Positions 1 through 13,100 of a stretch of 64,000 bases of DNA are shown here, piece after piece. Location: contig NW_002060954.1 of NCBI RefSeq assembly GCF_000150275.1, positions 1,330,074 through 1,394,073 of the forward strand. Reading direction: 5' to 3'. The DNA is from Trichoplax adhaerens. Taxonomy: Eukaryota > Placozoa > Uniplacotomia > Trichoplacea > Trichoplacidae. The notes under the pieces were generated by a model. The model searched no databases, was not told the origin of the DNA, and saw only the letters and a program-made list of their open reading frames with translations. Each line of letters opens with the position of its first letter. The first letter of the stretch is position 1. A program made the position numbers and the translations under genes.

Positions 1-3000
1 TACAATTAATTCTCGTCAATATAGCAATCGTATTAAGTCCAGACTCGCACTACGATAGTTATTTCAATAATTTCCTGATTGCAATGAATTAATTATATAG
101 TTATGTTACATGACTATGTTTAAATTCTTATCGTAGCAAATAAACATTAACAAAAATTAGTGAGATCCTATCTGCAATAAGTATCCAATAGTACACCTTC
201 AACCAGTGACGATATGCAATAAAATACGAATGTAAGATGTCACTTCCTATGCCTAAAAGTAGATAGAGTAGATAATTACGATTGAATTATTTTAAAATAC
301 TTTCTTGATGACTGCGTATATTAGCTAGGGAGTAAAGATAATGTCCTTCCAATTCAATGCGTTATGTAAAGAAGTTATTGAATCGAATAACATCTTAACT
401 ATACATTTATTGTCTTTATTTATTTTCAAATGATCTTTTGAAAGTTATTATTTTCAAAATCGTATCCAAGCTGCCGCCTTATATTATTGACAACTTTACG
501 CTATGTAATGATATTTCTCTACCTTAGGTATAGTTTAACCATATAAGCGTAGAATGTGAACATGTCTTGGAGTAATTTTTAGATGATTGAATCTTAACAA
601 TCTATCTTTGCTGTATCACAGTAAAATTATCATAGACGAGAAAAATTTTCCGTTGCCTGATATTTGCACTAGCTCGGTCGTTATAATATCATATTATCTT
701 CCAATTTCAGGGTACTTCCTCGATAAATTATTTCCGATATCAAATCTCGACTGTATAGATGCAATTTGTAATAATGAAAGTTGATTACCATATGTAGAAA
801 AGTTTTCATTTTTCCTCAAATCAATACTGACCATACAAACATTAGGGTTAAATTCATTCGCCATGTCCGGTCTTTACTAAATATATATTATTTAACATTT
901 TAAAAATTTGCCACCGTAGGCTCACCAAATCATCTATCTTAATATTGTATGAGTTTATCTGATCATTAAAATTAAATATCTAGTTATCAGACAGAACATG
1001 GTATAGGAAGTAATAAAGTTATGAAAAAATTTAATTCATGATCTAAAAGTATGTTAACCGTACGGATACAATGTTTGACTATTTTCAATACTTCCTTGAT
1101 AGTTATTTTTTAATAATTTTGTCTCTATTAAATATTATCTAAATAAATTAGAGAAAATTCTTGAAACAGTTTTGATGTACCATAATAAATAGGCTAATAA
1201 TTAATTACTTCTTAGAAGTATTAGTATTATGAGATCTGTCGAATATTTCCTTAATAGATTGCGTTACCTAATATCAAATCTCGATTAAATTAAGATGATT
1301 TCAAATTGAAAACTATGACGATGAGTAAAATATTACCCGGTCTTAGTTAAAGTTAATAAAATATCTAACGTCAAATCTTGGCTTAGTAAAGGGGAAATCA
1401 TATTGGAGATGAACATAACGGCACGTAAAATAAGTTTTTATGTCTTAATCAATGTTAATCATCCAGATCAATGATAACAAATCATTTTAACTACTTAGTT
1501 AATCATTATTTCCTATGATAGTGTCTTGACTTAATGAATGTTTTATCTCATTGAAAATAAAAGTCATGACGATTTATATTATATTTTTAAGTGTTCACCA
1601 TAGTTCACTAGACAAGATGGATGACATCTAATCACTTAAACTTCTTGGTTAGTTATTAACTTTCATGTTCAATTCTTGGCTAAATCTACATTGCATATAT
1701 TAAAAATAATCTTAACGACATGCACAAAAAATCTGATGTCTTAATCAAGATTAACCACACAAATAAATGACAATTAATCATTTTAACTACTTGGTTAACC
1801 ATTATTTTCTGTGATTGTGTCTTGGCTGAGTTATATTGAAAATATTCATGACGATATAGTAGAAAAAGTCTTGATGCCTTAATCAATGTTGACCATGTGA
1901 GTTACGTCTAACTACTTTAACTACTTCCTTAATAATCTAAATTAAGACTGTATCTAGGCTAAAAATAAAGGCAAAATGCATACGGGTAATTTTTAAACTA
2001 GACAAATAACATTTTGTGCCTCTAATCTATAATTATCATCTAAATATTGTCTCTGTAATTTCCAATACTTCCTTGATGCTTATTTTGATGATGATATCTT
2101 GGCTAAATAAACGTAGTATCATGTTAAAAATAATAATAGCGATATGTTATAAAAAGGTTTGTATGTCGTAATCTATGTAACCATACGAATTACGTCTAAT
2201 CATTTAAAATACTTCCTTGATGGGCAATACTATCCAATATTTTATCTTTACTGAATAGGTATCAAGTTACAATAATTATTCTTACGATAACGGTCCTGCC
2301 TGATTTTTTATTCTTCTTCCAATTTCACTACTTGACTTTTTTTACAATACCCATAGTTAGAGAATTTTGAAAAGCTAACCAAGCACAAAATTCGAGGGCG
2401 GAGATAGGAATAGATTGGCAAGCGTTGTTTAAATTCTTCTTCTTTGCAAATAATTCTACTCTCTATTGTCGGCAAGATAATGGTTGTCAATAGAGGACAT
2501 TGCTGTTATGTAATTGATCAGCTTCCTTTGCCTGGCTGTCTGTCTTTCGTATCATTGAATGGAAAACTTCATATCCTGAAAACTCCATGTCTATAAATTT
2601 ACATATCCATTCAGTATTGACACAAATCTATCCAACTAGGTGAGTCTATAAATATATCTGCATCGATATTCATCTATCATCAGGCCCCTACAACTACAAT
2701 CGATCCATCAAGAGTATTAGGCCATCGCTTTATCAGGTAATCTAATTCATTCCTGGCTAATTTTTACGGTTATCATTTCGTCATTTCGACTCTTCTTCCT
2801 CTTGTACTCTCTTGTATGCTGTTATCCACGACTGAATTAGTGTAGAGAGTAAAAGGAAATAAAAGATCGAAAAATCTATAACATGTAGTTCTAATAAAGT
2901 TTCAATTCTAGAAAAATTGCGTCTAGAAATGATTAGAAAAAATGAACATAGATTAAATTATTTATTTTACCAACTTTTTACGAAAAGATAAATATCCAAT

Positions 3001-4137
3001 TCATTACTAAAGTGTTGATTTGAGAGAGATAGAGCTAATAGTCTTTTTTTATCGATCCATTTCTTACAAGTTACATATTTTCATATTTAATATTCAGTCT
3101 ATTTTCTTCTTGAAATTGATATTTACATCGTTTGCATCATTCAAGTCATCCAGTGATTATCTATATAACCGATCTTTGATCTGATGCAATGAATTGAATA
3201 CTTATACCCATAGGAAAGTTAATTTTTACTCATCGACTTGGGAGGTTTCTTACTATCTCCTTTTTTTACTTTTGTCTTGAAATATTCGGAAATTAATTCT
3301 GAAGTAACTCTTACGTTAACGCTTTATAAATTTTTATTTTCAAATTTGAGCAATTTTCTCTCCTTTTTCGTCTATTATCGCCACCATCATAATAATCTTA
3401 ATAATGCACAATAATAACATGAATAAGAATAAGAATGATTAAACAAATTAATATTGCCTCTATCGATTAAAAATTTTTTAATCATTTTTAGATGCAAGTC
3501 CAAGCTGTAAGTACATGTAAGATAAGATTAAACAAAAATTGGATTGGAAGTAAATACGTAAAAGATATACTTGGACAAGTTAAGGGTAAATTCGAGCCTA
3601 TTTTCTATTTTACTCCATTGATACTCTTCTATCATGGCCGTCAACGCCAACTTATGGCTATAGTCATGACCAAGAATAAAGATAGTATATAGAAAGTGAT
3701 GAACGTATAATCGGATGACAAGCTATCAACGTCCTAAGTAAATATCAACATAACCAACTCGCCTACATAACTATGAGTTCAAACTGTATTATCATGTTGC
3801 AACCGCAATCGCGGAAATACAAAATGATAGACAATGATTCCGTTAATTTTTTATCAAGAGTCAATGTTATTTTAATAGAAAAGTTATGCAAAATAAAACA
3901 TCAAATACAATTATAGTTTAAACTAGAACTTTTCATTTAGCTAACTAAGTCATCGATACATCTTTTCATTCGATTTTATCTTTTCCTATTATATAAATCA
4001 TGAAATAGCGTTATTACCGTGATAATGAATGATTAAACAACAGCATCACCGTTGTATTGAAATTGAAATTTTAATTACATCAATAACTACTTCTATCTAA
4101 CATCTAACTTACCTCCTCTTTCTTTTCCTAATTTTAG
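1..4137. other. non-coding upstream region of the LIM-homeobox gene
   Basis: No convincing coding exon on either strand. The open frames here are short, lack family similarity and have no matching splice phases. The first 2.3 kb carries a degenerate tandem repeat (listed separately). From about 2.5 to 4.1 kb I see only AT-rich sequence with T-runs. The 5' untranslated exon(s) and promoter of the downstream LIM-homeobox gene are expected here or further left, since its first coding exon is preceded by a good splice acceptor (polypyrimidine then TTTTAG at 4132-4137). I cannot place them. Confidence 0.6.
290..2290. repeat. degenerate tandem repeat, ~130-150 bp unit
   Basis: A recurring block starts with a variant of AACTACTTCCTTGATNATTATTT, followed 25-35 bases later by TNTCTTGGCTNAATAAA and then a variant of CTTAATCAATGTTAACCAT. 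Copies begin near 1084, 1232, 1492, 1639, 1787, 1918, 2068 and 2208, a spacing of about 130-150 bp with one double step. Weaker copies appear near 296, 708 and 849. Units differ at many positions, so this is an old, decayed minisatellite-like array. It has no coding potential. Function unknown. Confidence 0.6.
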
Positions 4138-4144
4138 ATCGGAT

Positions 4145-7100
4145 ATGATCTCATGTGCCGGTTGCCAATTGCCAATATGTGATAAATTTCTCCTCAGCGT
4201 TTTAGATCGCAAATGGCATACCAAATGTGTTCAATGTTCACAATGTAAAGTGCAATTAAGTGAAAAATGCTTTAGTCGTGATGGCAAATTATACTGTCGA
4301 AATGATTTCTATAGGTAAGAAATTCCATTTAAATATTAACTTTGAATACCGATTTACATGACCTCATTTTTATCTGATCAAATTACTGTCAAGTCAGTAC
4401 TTTATTTTGGGATAGTACCAATTTAAAGGGAATTATGCTTTGATGTAGAGCAGTCGTATTAAAGTTTGGGAATATCTTAGACATTAAGAAAAGATGGCCA
4501 ATGCCGGCTTTAAACGCTTTACTGCATTGTTAGACAATGAATTAATAATCCATGATAGTACTGTATATCATGATTACAAATTCCCACGAGAACAAGCTTT
4601 TCTTGTCTTATCAGGGATCTTTCATGCTTTATAGAAAAAATTTTCTTAAAGAATTATGCCAAGAAAATTAAAATTGTGTCCAAAGGGTTAACCAGCATTT
4701 GTCAGTAAAGCTGATAATACCATTTTGCTATTCTATTCCCTTTAGTATGCCTTAAGAAGCATCAAAATGTTGAAAAATAATATTTCTTAACCTAAATTAT
4801 ATCGATAATTCTCCTATTAGTAGAACTGATGAAGAAGATTGTCTTCCCTATTTTTTGCATTGCATGTACGCTAAAGATTATGCCTTCTAAAGCGAATAGG
4901 GAATTTAATGATTTTTACTTTAAGCCTTTTGTTTGGTGTTCGATTGATATTGGTATTCTCGTGAATATCTATCAACTATAACTTTAAACTGGGTAAAAAA
5001 ATACGATCAAAATGAAATCCAATTTAATCTTGTTAATTTTACACGCTAAAGGACTTTTTAACAGGAGATATATCAATTATATCTATTAACATTCTACTTT
5101 ATATTTAAGTACTATAGATATTTATTACCGGATCTTTTGACCCACCTTTAGCTATTAAATATGTAATTTTGTTATAATTAAAAATCATTGACATCTACTG
5201 ATCTGAAAGAGTGATATCTCAATTGATAGTTGATAATTGTTGGTCATTTGTAGTTATACAGTAGTAGATTGCCTCTTGCCATACTATTGTTATAGATACA
5301 TTACCAAGTTTATGAGTGCAAAAGCACAGTTAGTGTACAACTTGAGAGATTCCTAATTATCTACTCTATGATTCAAAATCTCTTCAAAATTTTGATCTTG
5401 AGAAGTCTGTAACTTTTTTCCTTGTGTATCGTACCTACTAAAGGTTACTCGCTGAGCTGCGATCAGCTATGCATTCATCAATCTTAATCCTCTAAATGAC
5501 CCATAATGCTACTCAAAACTTGTGATCTTATCGATAGAAACTTCCAACGAGTGTATTTCACCTTGTAAATTATTAATTCAGTTTCGATATAAAAAATTCT
5601 TCATCTAAGCTATGTTAAAGCACCTAGTTATACATAACATTAGAAAAATTTTGATCTATCGATATCTGAAGCTGTCGTTTATGCTACACAATGGAAAGAC
5701 ATCGACAAATTAGAAAATGTAGTATGTTGTTATCTATATACACTTTAAGTAAATTGATCTGCTATATACTATGTCTAAACTATAAATATAATGCTAATCT
5801 ACTGTTACTAGTACACTTTGGATAAAAGTTATCTAAAGGCACACGTTACTGAAATGTGACAAAAAATAATAATCAATCGTTAACTGTGTACTATAGATAA
5901 TAATATCTAGTAGAATGACAAAATGAAACATGTTACTTATATTGCTCATTCATAATAACCCTATCGAAGTTCATTAATCTTTTCACTAGTATTAGCAATA
6001 AACGTTTAATTTCGTTTCTAGGTTTCGATTACATTACAATATTACTTGGTGATATTTTTCCAAACCATAATTATTTATTATCGATCGGTAATCGGTAAAC
6101 CAGTTAATGGGTGTCATCATCGTTTACTTAATTCACATTTTATGATCATGTTTGAATGCCCAAATTTGATACAATACATTATCTTTATTATGTATTAGTG
6201 TGATCTTGTAGTTAGCAAAATTAATATGAAATGAGGATTTAGGTTCAATATTATAATGACTTAAAAATACCTTTGGTACTAAATGATTAAATAAAGATTA
6301 AAATTTACCCCTATACAATAATCGTTGTTACTATCATTTGTAGGCTACATTTACTTTAGCATCGGTTACATTTAGGATAATAATTAGCAGTGTATTCGTT
6401 ATGTTGTAATGTATATGCTGGTCAATATTAAAAATGTTTATCGAAATCAGACGGAAAACTCTTCGAAAATTATCTATTGTCTTCTTATATTGCTGCCATC
6501 GATATCAAGCAATGATCTGAATTTTATCTACTATATTTCATCTTCAAATTATGACAATTAGGCTTTCGTTTTTGATTCTGGAAGGATTGAAAAAGGTCAA
6601 CAAATTGTTTTTACTGTATAATTTTTTATTCACTGTCATTGCGTTTGCGAGAGAATTATTTAATAATTATCTACAACTCCCCGATTTTAATTTATTTCTA
6701 TGTTGTTGCTGCTTTTTCGTACTAGATCATTGATCGGAAAAGTTCATCAAACGCTTCAAACTTTACATTCATTGTTTTTATTACTGTTCATTATGCTGCA
6801 GAATGATTGAAAATCCTACTTATTACCAGTATATCCTATTTTATCTTCGGATCTTTTCTTTATTATGAACTACAATGCTGCTGAAAGAGTTTATCGTTAT
6901 CAATTTTATATGTTTCAACTTAATCTTCACTAGTCACCCTTGAGAATAATCAAAATTATTTATTCCAGTTTGATATTTTCCTTATTTTCGTCACTACCGC
7001 TAATCTTGGTTGGAAAGGTTCATTGAACGTTTATTAACTTTATGTATCTTATTTTTTTCATCACTGCTACTGAAGTATTGTAAGCAAATTTTTGAGATTC

Positions 7101-10100
7101 ACCTATTGCATTTTTATAATTCCATAGTTTTTCTTTAGTCTGTGACCGCTGTTGAAAGTATTATTAATAGCTCACCGAGCGCCTTCAATTTTCTTATTTT
7201 TCTACTCTTAGTCACGCTTGAGAAGGATAAAGTAAGAGCTTTTTTCAATTTTGGCTACCTATTTTATCTTATTGACATTATTTGTTTATAGTATTGACTA
7301 AAAAAGCCAATGATCCAACACTTTCAACTTTTCCATTCTCTAGAATTTAACTGATCAAGACTTGGTCAATTATGCATTACTTTATTTTAGAATATTTCCA
7401 TGATTACTACTAGAGAATGATCTAAAGTTGCTTTATTTAACTCTTAACTTTCTTTGTTCCATTATAGTTAATGTCCCTCCTACCACAGATAAGCTTGAAT
7501 AATTGTATATTCATATCATGACATACATATATATAATTTAATTTGTGTTTTCAAGGATTACCGGTAAAAATTTTGCCTACCACCGCTATGCTTTTAGCTT
7601 CATATTTCTCATCATTATCTCGATGTTGTTGATACTAAAGATCTATGCTAAGTTTATATTGATAACTGAATATAAATAATAGCTACAAAGTATTTCATTA
7701 TACTGTATCATTCTCATTAGTGATGGCTTTAAGACAACATCGGATATTAAAGTTTTACCTCTTGCCTTACTGCTATCAGTTATGGTAGAGATTTGATCGA
7801 AATTCCATCTTTATATAATACTCTAACTTTCATAGTTCTCAATTATTCCCTGGTCAATTCCTAACAAGACAATGATCTAGAGTTGTCGTAGTTCCTGTTT
7901 CTAATTATTAATATATTTAATCTTTATTATGCTGCATTTCATACTTGAGAAGTTATCTTGTTATGGTAATCTTAAATGCCCATGCTTGAGGTACCGCATC
8001 GAAAATTTGTCACAAACCGGCTTCGTGACAAGGATAACGTAAACAAATCTCTAAATTACTATAGTCTCCGGGATTCGGTATCCCTTAACTACCTCACAAG
8101 AATTTAGACGCCTTTGATTCTAGGTTAAACTCAACTAGACGATTGAGAACTACTTTCTTCAACTATCTGACGGGCTTATATACCCTTCTACAGCAGCTAA
8201 CATTCACGAGTCATCTTATAAAAATACTTAGGTGAGAACATCTACTAACTAATTTTTCACGTTCGGACTACAACATGTCCATTCACAGAATCATTTCAGT
8301 GCACATTACTGCACAGCATTAAATTTACTGTAACACATTTATAATTAGAGTAATTCCTATTGTAGGTAACTAGTTGTAATATATTATCACTATATTATAT
8401 TAACCAAATTTAAATAGCTATTTTTTCACGGTAGTTCGTACCGTGACGTACCTTAATGCCGTTTATTTCGCTTTCTATAATTTGGTAGAAAGTTTCAACA
8501 TTTCGTTAAATGTGCTTTCGTATCGCGGTTTTATTATCGATACCAGGAGAAATATATTAGCAATTCTCCTACAACACTTATTTTTATATTTTTAATTTCT
8601 TTATCGTAGCTTGTACTAGGACAATAAATCCTAAAATTTCATCAGGACTCCTCTGTCGCAGCAATCCTACTATTGATACTAGGGAGAGGGTCAGAAATTC
8701 ATCTTTTACATTAACATTTCATTTTCTCCTTTTATTCTACACTACTATTGATATAGTAGATGATGTAAATATTTGTCAACATTTTTTTAACTTTATATGT
8801 CCTTGCAACAATGCTTAATACGTATGCGAAGATGATCCATAGTCACCGAACACGTTCGATTTCGCTTTATCTATTACATCAATGCCATTTATAGTCGAGA
8901 ATGCTGAAAACCTGCATCTATAAAGTAAATATTATTAATAATTAATTCAAACTGTTTACTTAGCGTTACAACAATATCGCTTCTTGCGGAGACAGTAAGA
9001 GACAGTAAGATTGACATTTTTTATGAAATAACTCATACTATCAATGATTGCGTAGTTGGCTACTACGAATTGCGAGTAAACAGGTAATATTAGCAAATTA
9101 TTAAACAACTTTATTACTGATCATTGATAGCCAATGATGATATCGAGTTATCGATATGTAAAGTCTGGTGAAACAGGGTTAATATGCCTTGAGTAGTACA
9201 TCAGGACTAATTTAGCCGTTTTAATCTCATTTCTATATAATCTACCATAATAACATACTTTTAATCGACTAGCATTACAGTTAATATCTAAAGTAGCTGG
9301 TGGATGAACGAATATGAAGTATATTATGAAAAATTTAGGGGTCTTCGCTTGATGAGACTGAAATAATAACTCTACAAAGTATTTACTATTGCTATAGTGA
9401 GTTATGGATAGTAAAGGGGCCTTACATAAAAATTAATTCATGATACTGCTGAACTAATATGATTTGACAAAACTTTTGACAGTTATTCTATTTCATGAAC
9501 ATGATTTCTAATTGCATAATGCAGATAATATAAATGATTTAAGTTAGCTTGTACGATATAGTTGATGGGCGAGAGAAAACTTATACCGCAATAAATTACT
9601 TAAAAATAATTGATTTTAAAGCAGCATAAGTTAATAAACTGTATGTGTAATTTAGAAAAATTCATAACTATTTCAGTAGCTATCAAATCTTAGTACAATT
9701 TTACCAAGCTTTACCATGACACCTAAATTATATCACATCGAAATTGTGACAGTCAAGCTAATTTTTCAACAATACTGGAATGGCTTATTATTGCATGATA
9801 TTTATATTAGATTTTCAAGTTATACGCATATATCTCATTTAGATTATGAGCGATTCAATGGTATTTTATTTCTAAAATAAAATATCACGATTCGTAATAG
9901 TTGATACCATCAATATCTCCGTTTAAATCTAAGATACTATTTCCCATTTCAGTGTTACAAGCAGTTACTAAAGCAGACCTATTTATTCATAAATTTATAT
10001 GGTGATCATATTGAAGGCCATTCTCGGACGATAACGAGCAATCTATCCTGTAAACTTTAATTTTTACATCAAAAAATCTACGAATATGCTATTAATTTCT

Positions 10101-13100
10101 TGATGCTACTTTGTCTTTTAACTACTAATACAATAATTTTGAACTAAAATAAGGGTTAGAAAGCTATCAATCCCAACCTCAATCACCAATTTCTTATCCT
10201 AATCTACGCAGTTTTGTGCCTTTCGTTTTTTTAGTACCGATAATTATTAAAACATAAAAGTAAAACGTTCGCTAAGACTAATATTTTGTTATTATTATTA
10301 TCCTTTCAAACACCTTTTTCAATTATTCATGTGAGAATAGAACGTATGGAACTAAATGCTCAGGTTGTGGTATCGGAATACCGCCTAATGAATTAGTACG
10401 CCGAGCACGAGATGATGTCTACCATATCAAGTGTTTAAAATGTGCAATTTGTGGTCGTCAAATGTCAACTGGCGAGCAACTTTATATTAACCAACATAAT
10501 CAGTACATTTGCCAAGCTGATTATCAAAATTCAATTTCTTCAACTAATACAAGCCTAAATGATCAATCGTTAACGTCGAAGAGTAAAGAAGATACAGGTG
10601 CATTACGAAATTCAATTAACTACCAGTAATGTAATCGATTTTGCTTGTTGCTTACGTTAAAATATACTATATTAATAACTCTACTAGAAACTATGACGAT
10701 CTTAATATTGACAGTATCATGATATTGTCGATTTTAGTGTAGTTTACGAATATTTGTGTAAATATGAATTTATAGATTAGGAGTTTTTGTAACCTATACA
10801 CACTTTTGCTTGTGTGAGTAAAAGAGTGAAAGCTATCGCCTAGTTGTGCTATGATTGAAAAAGCTGCAACTGTTTTATTGGATAATTACAGTAATAATAT
10901 CGAAGCATACGATAGACTTCTAGGTAGAAGTATTTTCCACTATTGAGTTTATGAACTAATAAGCTAAAAGGGAAATCAATCATAACAAAGTATTAACAAT
11001 ATTCTCGATAAATGTATGGTTAAAGAATGGACTCTTTATAGCGATGTGAGGCATGATTTCAAAATGCGTCCCTCTCATGGAGTTTTTTTTTTATCATTAT
11101 CGGTAAGGAATAAGTTAGTGCTGGTATAAAATTTAGCTAAAGTAGATAAAGCACTTGTGTAACCATGGATAAAATCACTTAAGAGTATAATTTTATACTA
11201 TAAACACTGCGTACAATGTTATTTGAAGAAGAAGCTATCGAAATCTGAATGCGGTGGTATCCTAAATGAAAATTTTATTCTTCAGTTTTCATGGTTGAAT
11301 ATACGGGTAGTTATAGTTGTAAACCATAAAAGTAATGATAGCAAGAAAATCTGCTATGGCAGACAGTTATAATGATTGACAAAAGAGGTCAGAAATGTAT
11401 AATCTTGCTGGCAAATGAACAGAAGTCGCGTAGGAATAAAATGAGCAAGTAAGAATACACTAGCATTGTGGTTAAGAATATTCGTTGACTCCATTAGATA
11501 GGACTAGCAAAGTACAATACTCATTAAGTAAGTCTAGTTTTCATCACTGTAAATTCATACTGTAAATTGACGACAAATTAGTGAGTAAATCATCACGACA
11601 GATACAATCATATGATTATTATGAACAAAAATAGCAATAAATAGTTGTATGCTGTCAATAATTCGTAAATCTGTTGGAGAAATCGACAATTTATCATCGA
11701 GCGTATCGAAGCAGAAAGTTCTTTATTGCTCTCACTCATACAATTAAATATTGACATAAAATGTCTATCAAAAGCTGCATTTATTAGTATCAAAGGGCAG
11801 AAAATATTAGCGCTCATTCAAAGCGTCGGTTATGTTAGTTACATAAATTATAGATAGGGTTCATACCCCATTTTTAATACCTTATTTTATTCAAATAATT
11901 TCATTGGTATTATTTGCATTGCATTCTTTTCTGTGTTGCTATGTACGCTGATAACTAATTGAAGGACAGTGGCTACTATACCATTGTCACTTGTAATATG
12001 TAAAAGTGTTTAAAGATATAACGTTGCACCTGTTAATAATTATCGCCATGAAATACCAAGAGTTATTGACCGTATTATAGCCCTTGAAACAATTGATGAT
12101 ATCGGAAATATTGTGCGTATTACTAGTATTCGGATGTCTCCCTGTCAGTTATATTGTATTGCGTACAATATAGTTGTCTGTGATCTGTTTAGAGAACAAA
12201 AAATTGCTTCAGTCTAGTCACGAAATGTTCAATTTCTTTCTCGTAATTTGTAAACTGTTTAATTAGTGATACAAGATGATATAGGAGTACGCAATTAGAT
12301 TTATAGCATTGTCATATGTAAAATGACACAGACTGTGCTTTGTCACATTATCCCATGAAAAAAGGGCCGTATCAGTAAAAATACCCATTCCTATTTGTAT
12401 CTTTGATTGATGGCCGGCTATTCTATAATGTAAACGATCAACCATTAATAGCTTACAGTATTTCTGTTCAATCCGCAAAAAACTTATATATATCTTATAA
12501 TATGGTTGTTACGGCTATCGCTATGATCGGTTTGTCCGTAATAGAGTAGTTTATTCTCAATTCCATGATTGATTAAATACTATTTTTAAATGATGAATAT
12601 CAAAAACTCACTCTGTACTCTAACGATTATTGCAGTTATAGTAATTAATGATATGAACATATAACCCTTTCTTCATTTTCGTGAGTGACGATATACGGTA
12701 TAGAACAATTTTACTGTACATCTGTTGTTACCATATAATCAATCTCGATGTACCATCTATGACCTATAAAAAACACTTCCAATCTTCTTGGATAGATATG
12801 GCCGCTTAATCGATGATCTACGAGTTGCCTGTTGATATGGATATTCTGTGTTGCTATAGACATATTCGTAGGCATCTTTAAGAAGTACATGTATCAAAGG
12901 ACTATCATGATAAAAATGATCAAATGTGTTTTACCTTCATACATCTTGATGAAATTGTTCCACTTGAATTAAATATAGTCAAGAATTACTTAATGGTAAA
13001 GGAAGGCTTTTTTATAAAATTGTCGTCAGATTAATTTTATTATAATTATCCCTGCTTGAACTACTTTATAATTATTAAAAGAAGCAGAAGCAGAATCAAC

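Noticed and set aside
3492-3692. 66-codon open frame preceded by TTTTTAG, a possible 5' exon of Lhx1/5
   Set aside because: An inner GTAAGT would give a mini-exon M-Q-V-Q-A, but its phase does not match the LIM1 exon, and the family start codon is already present at 4145.
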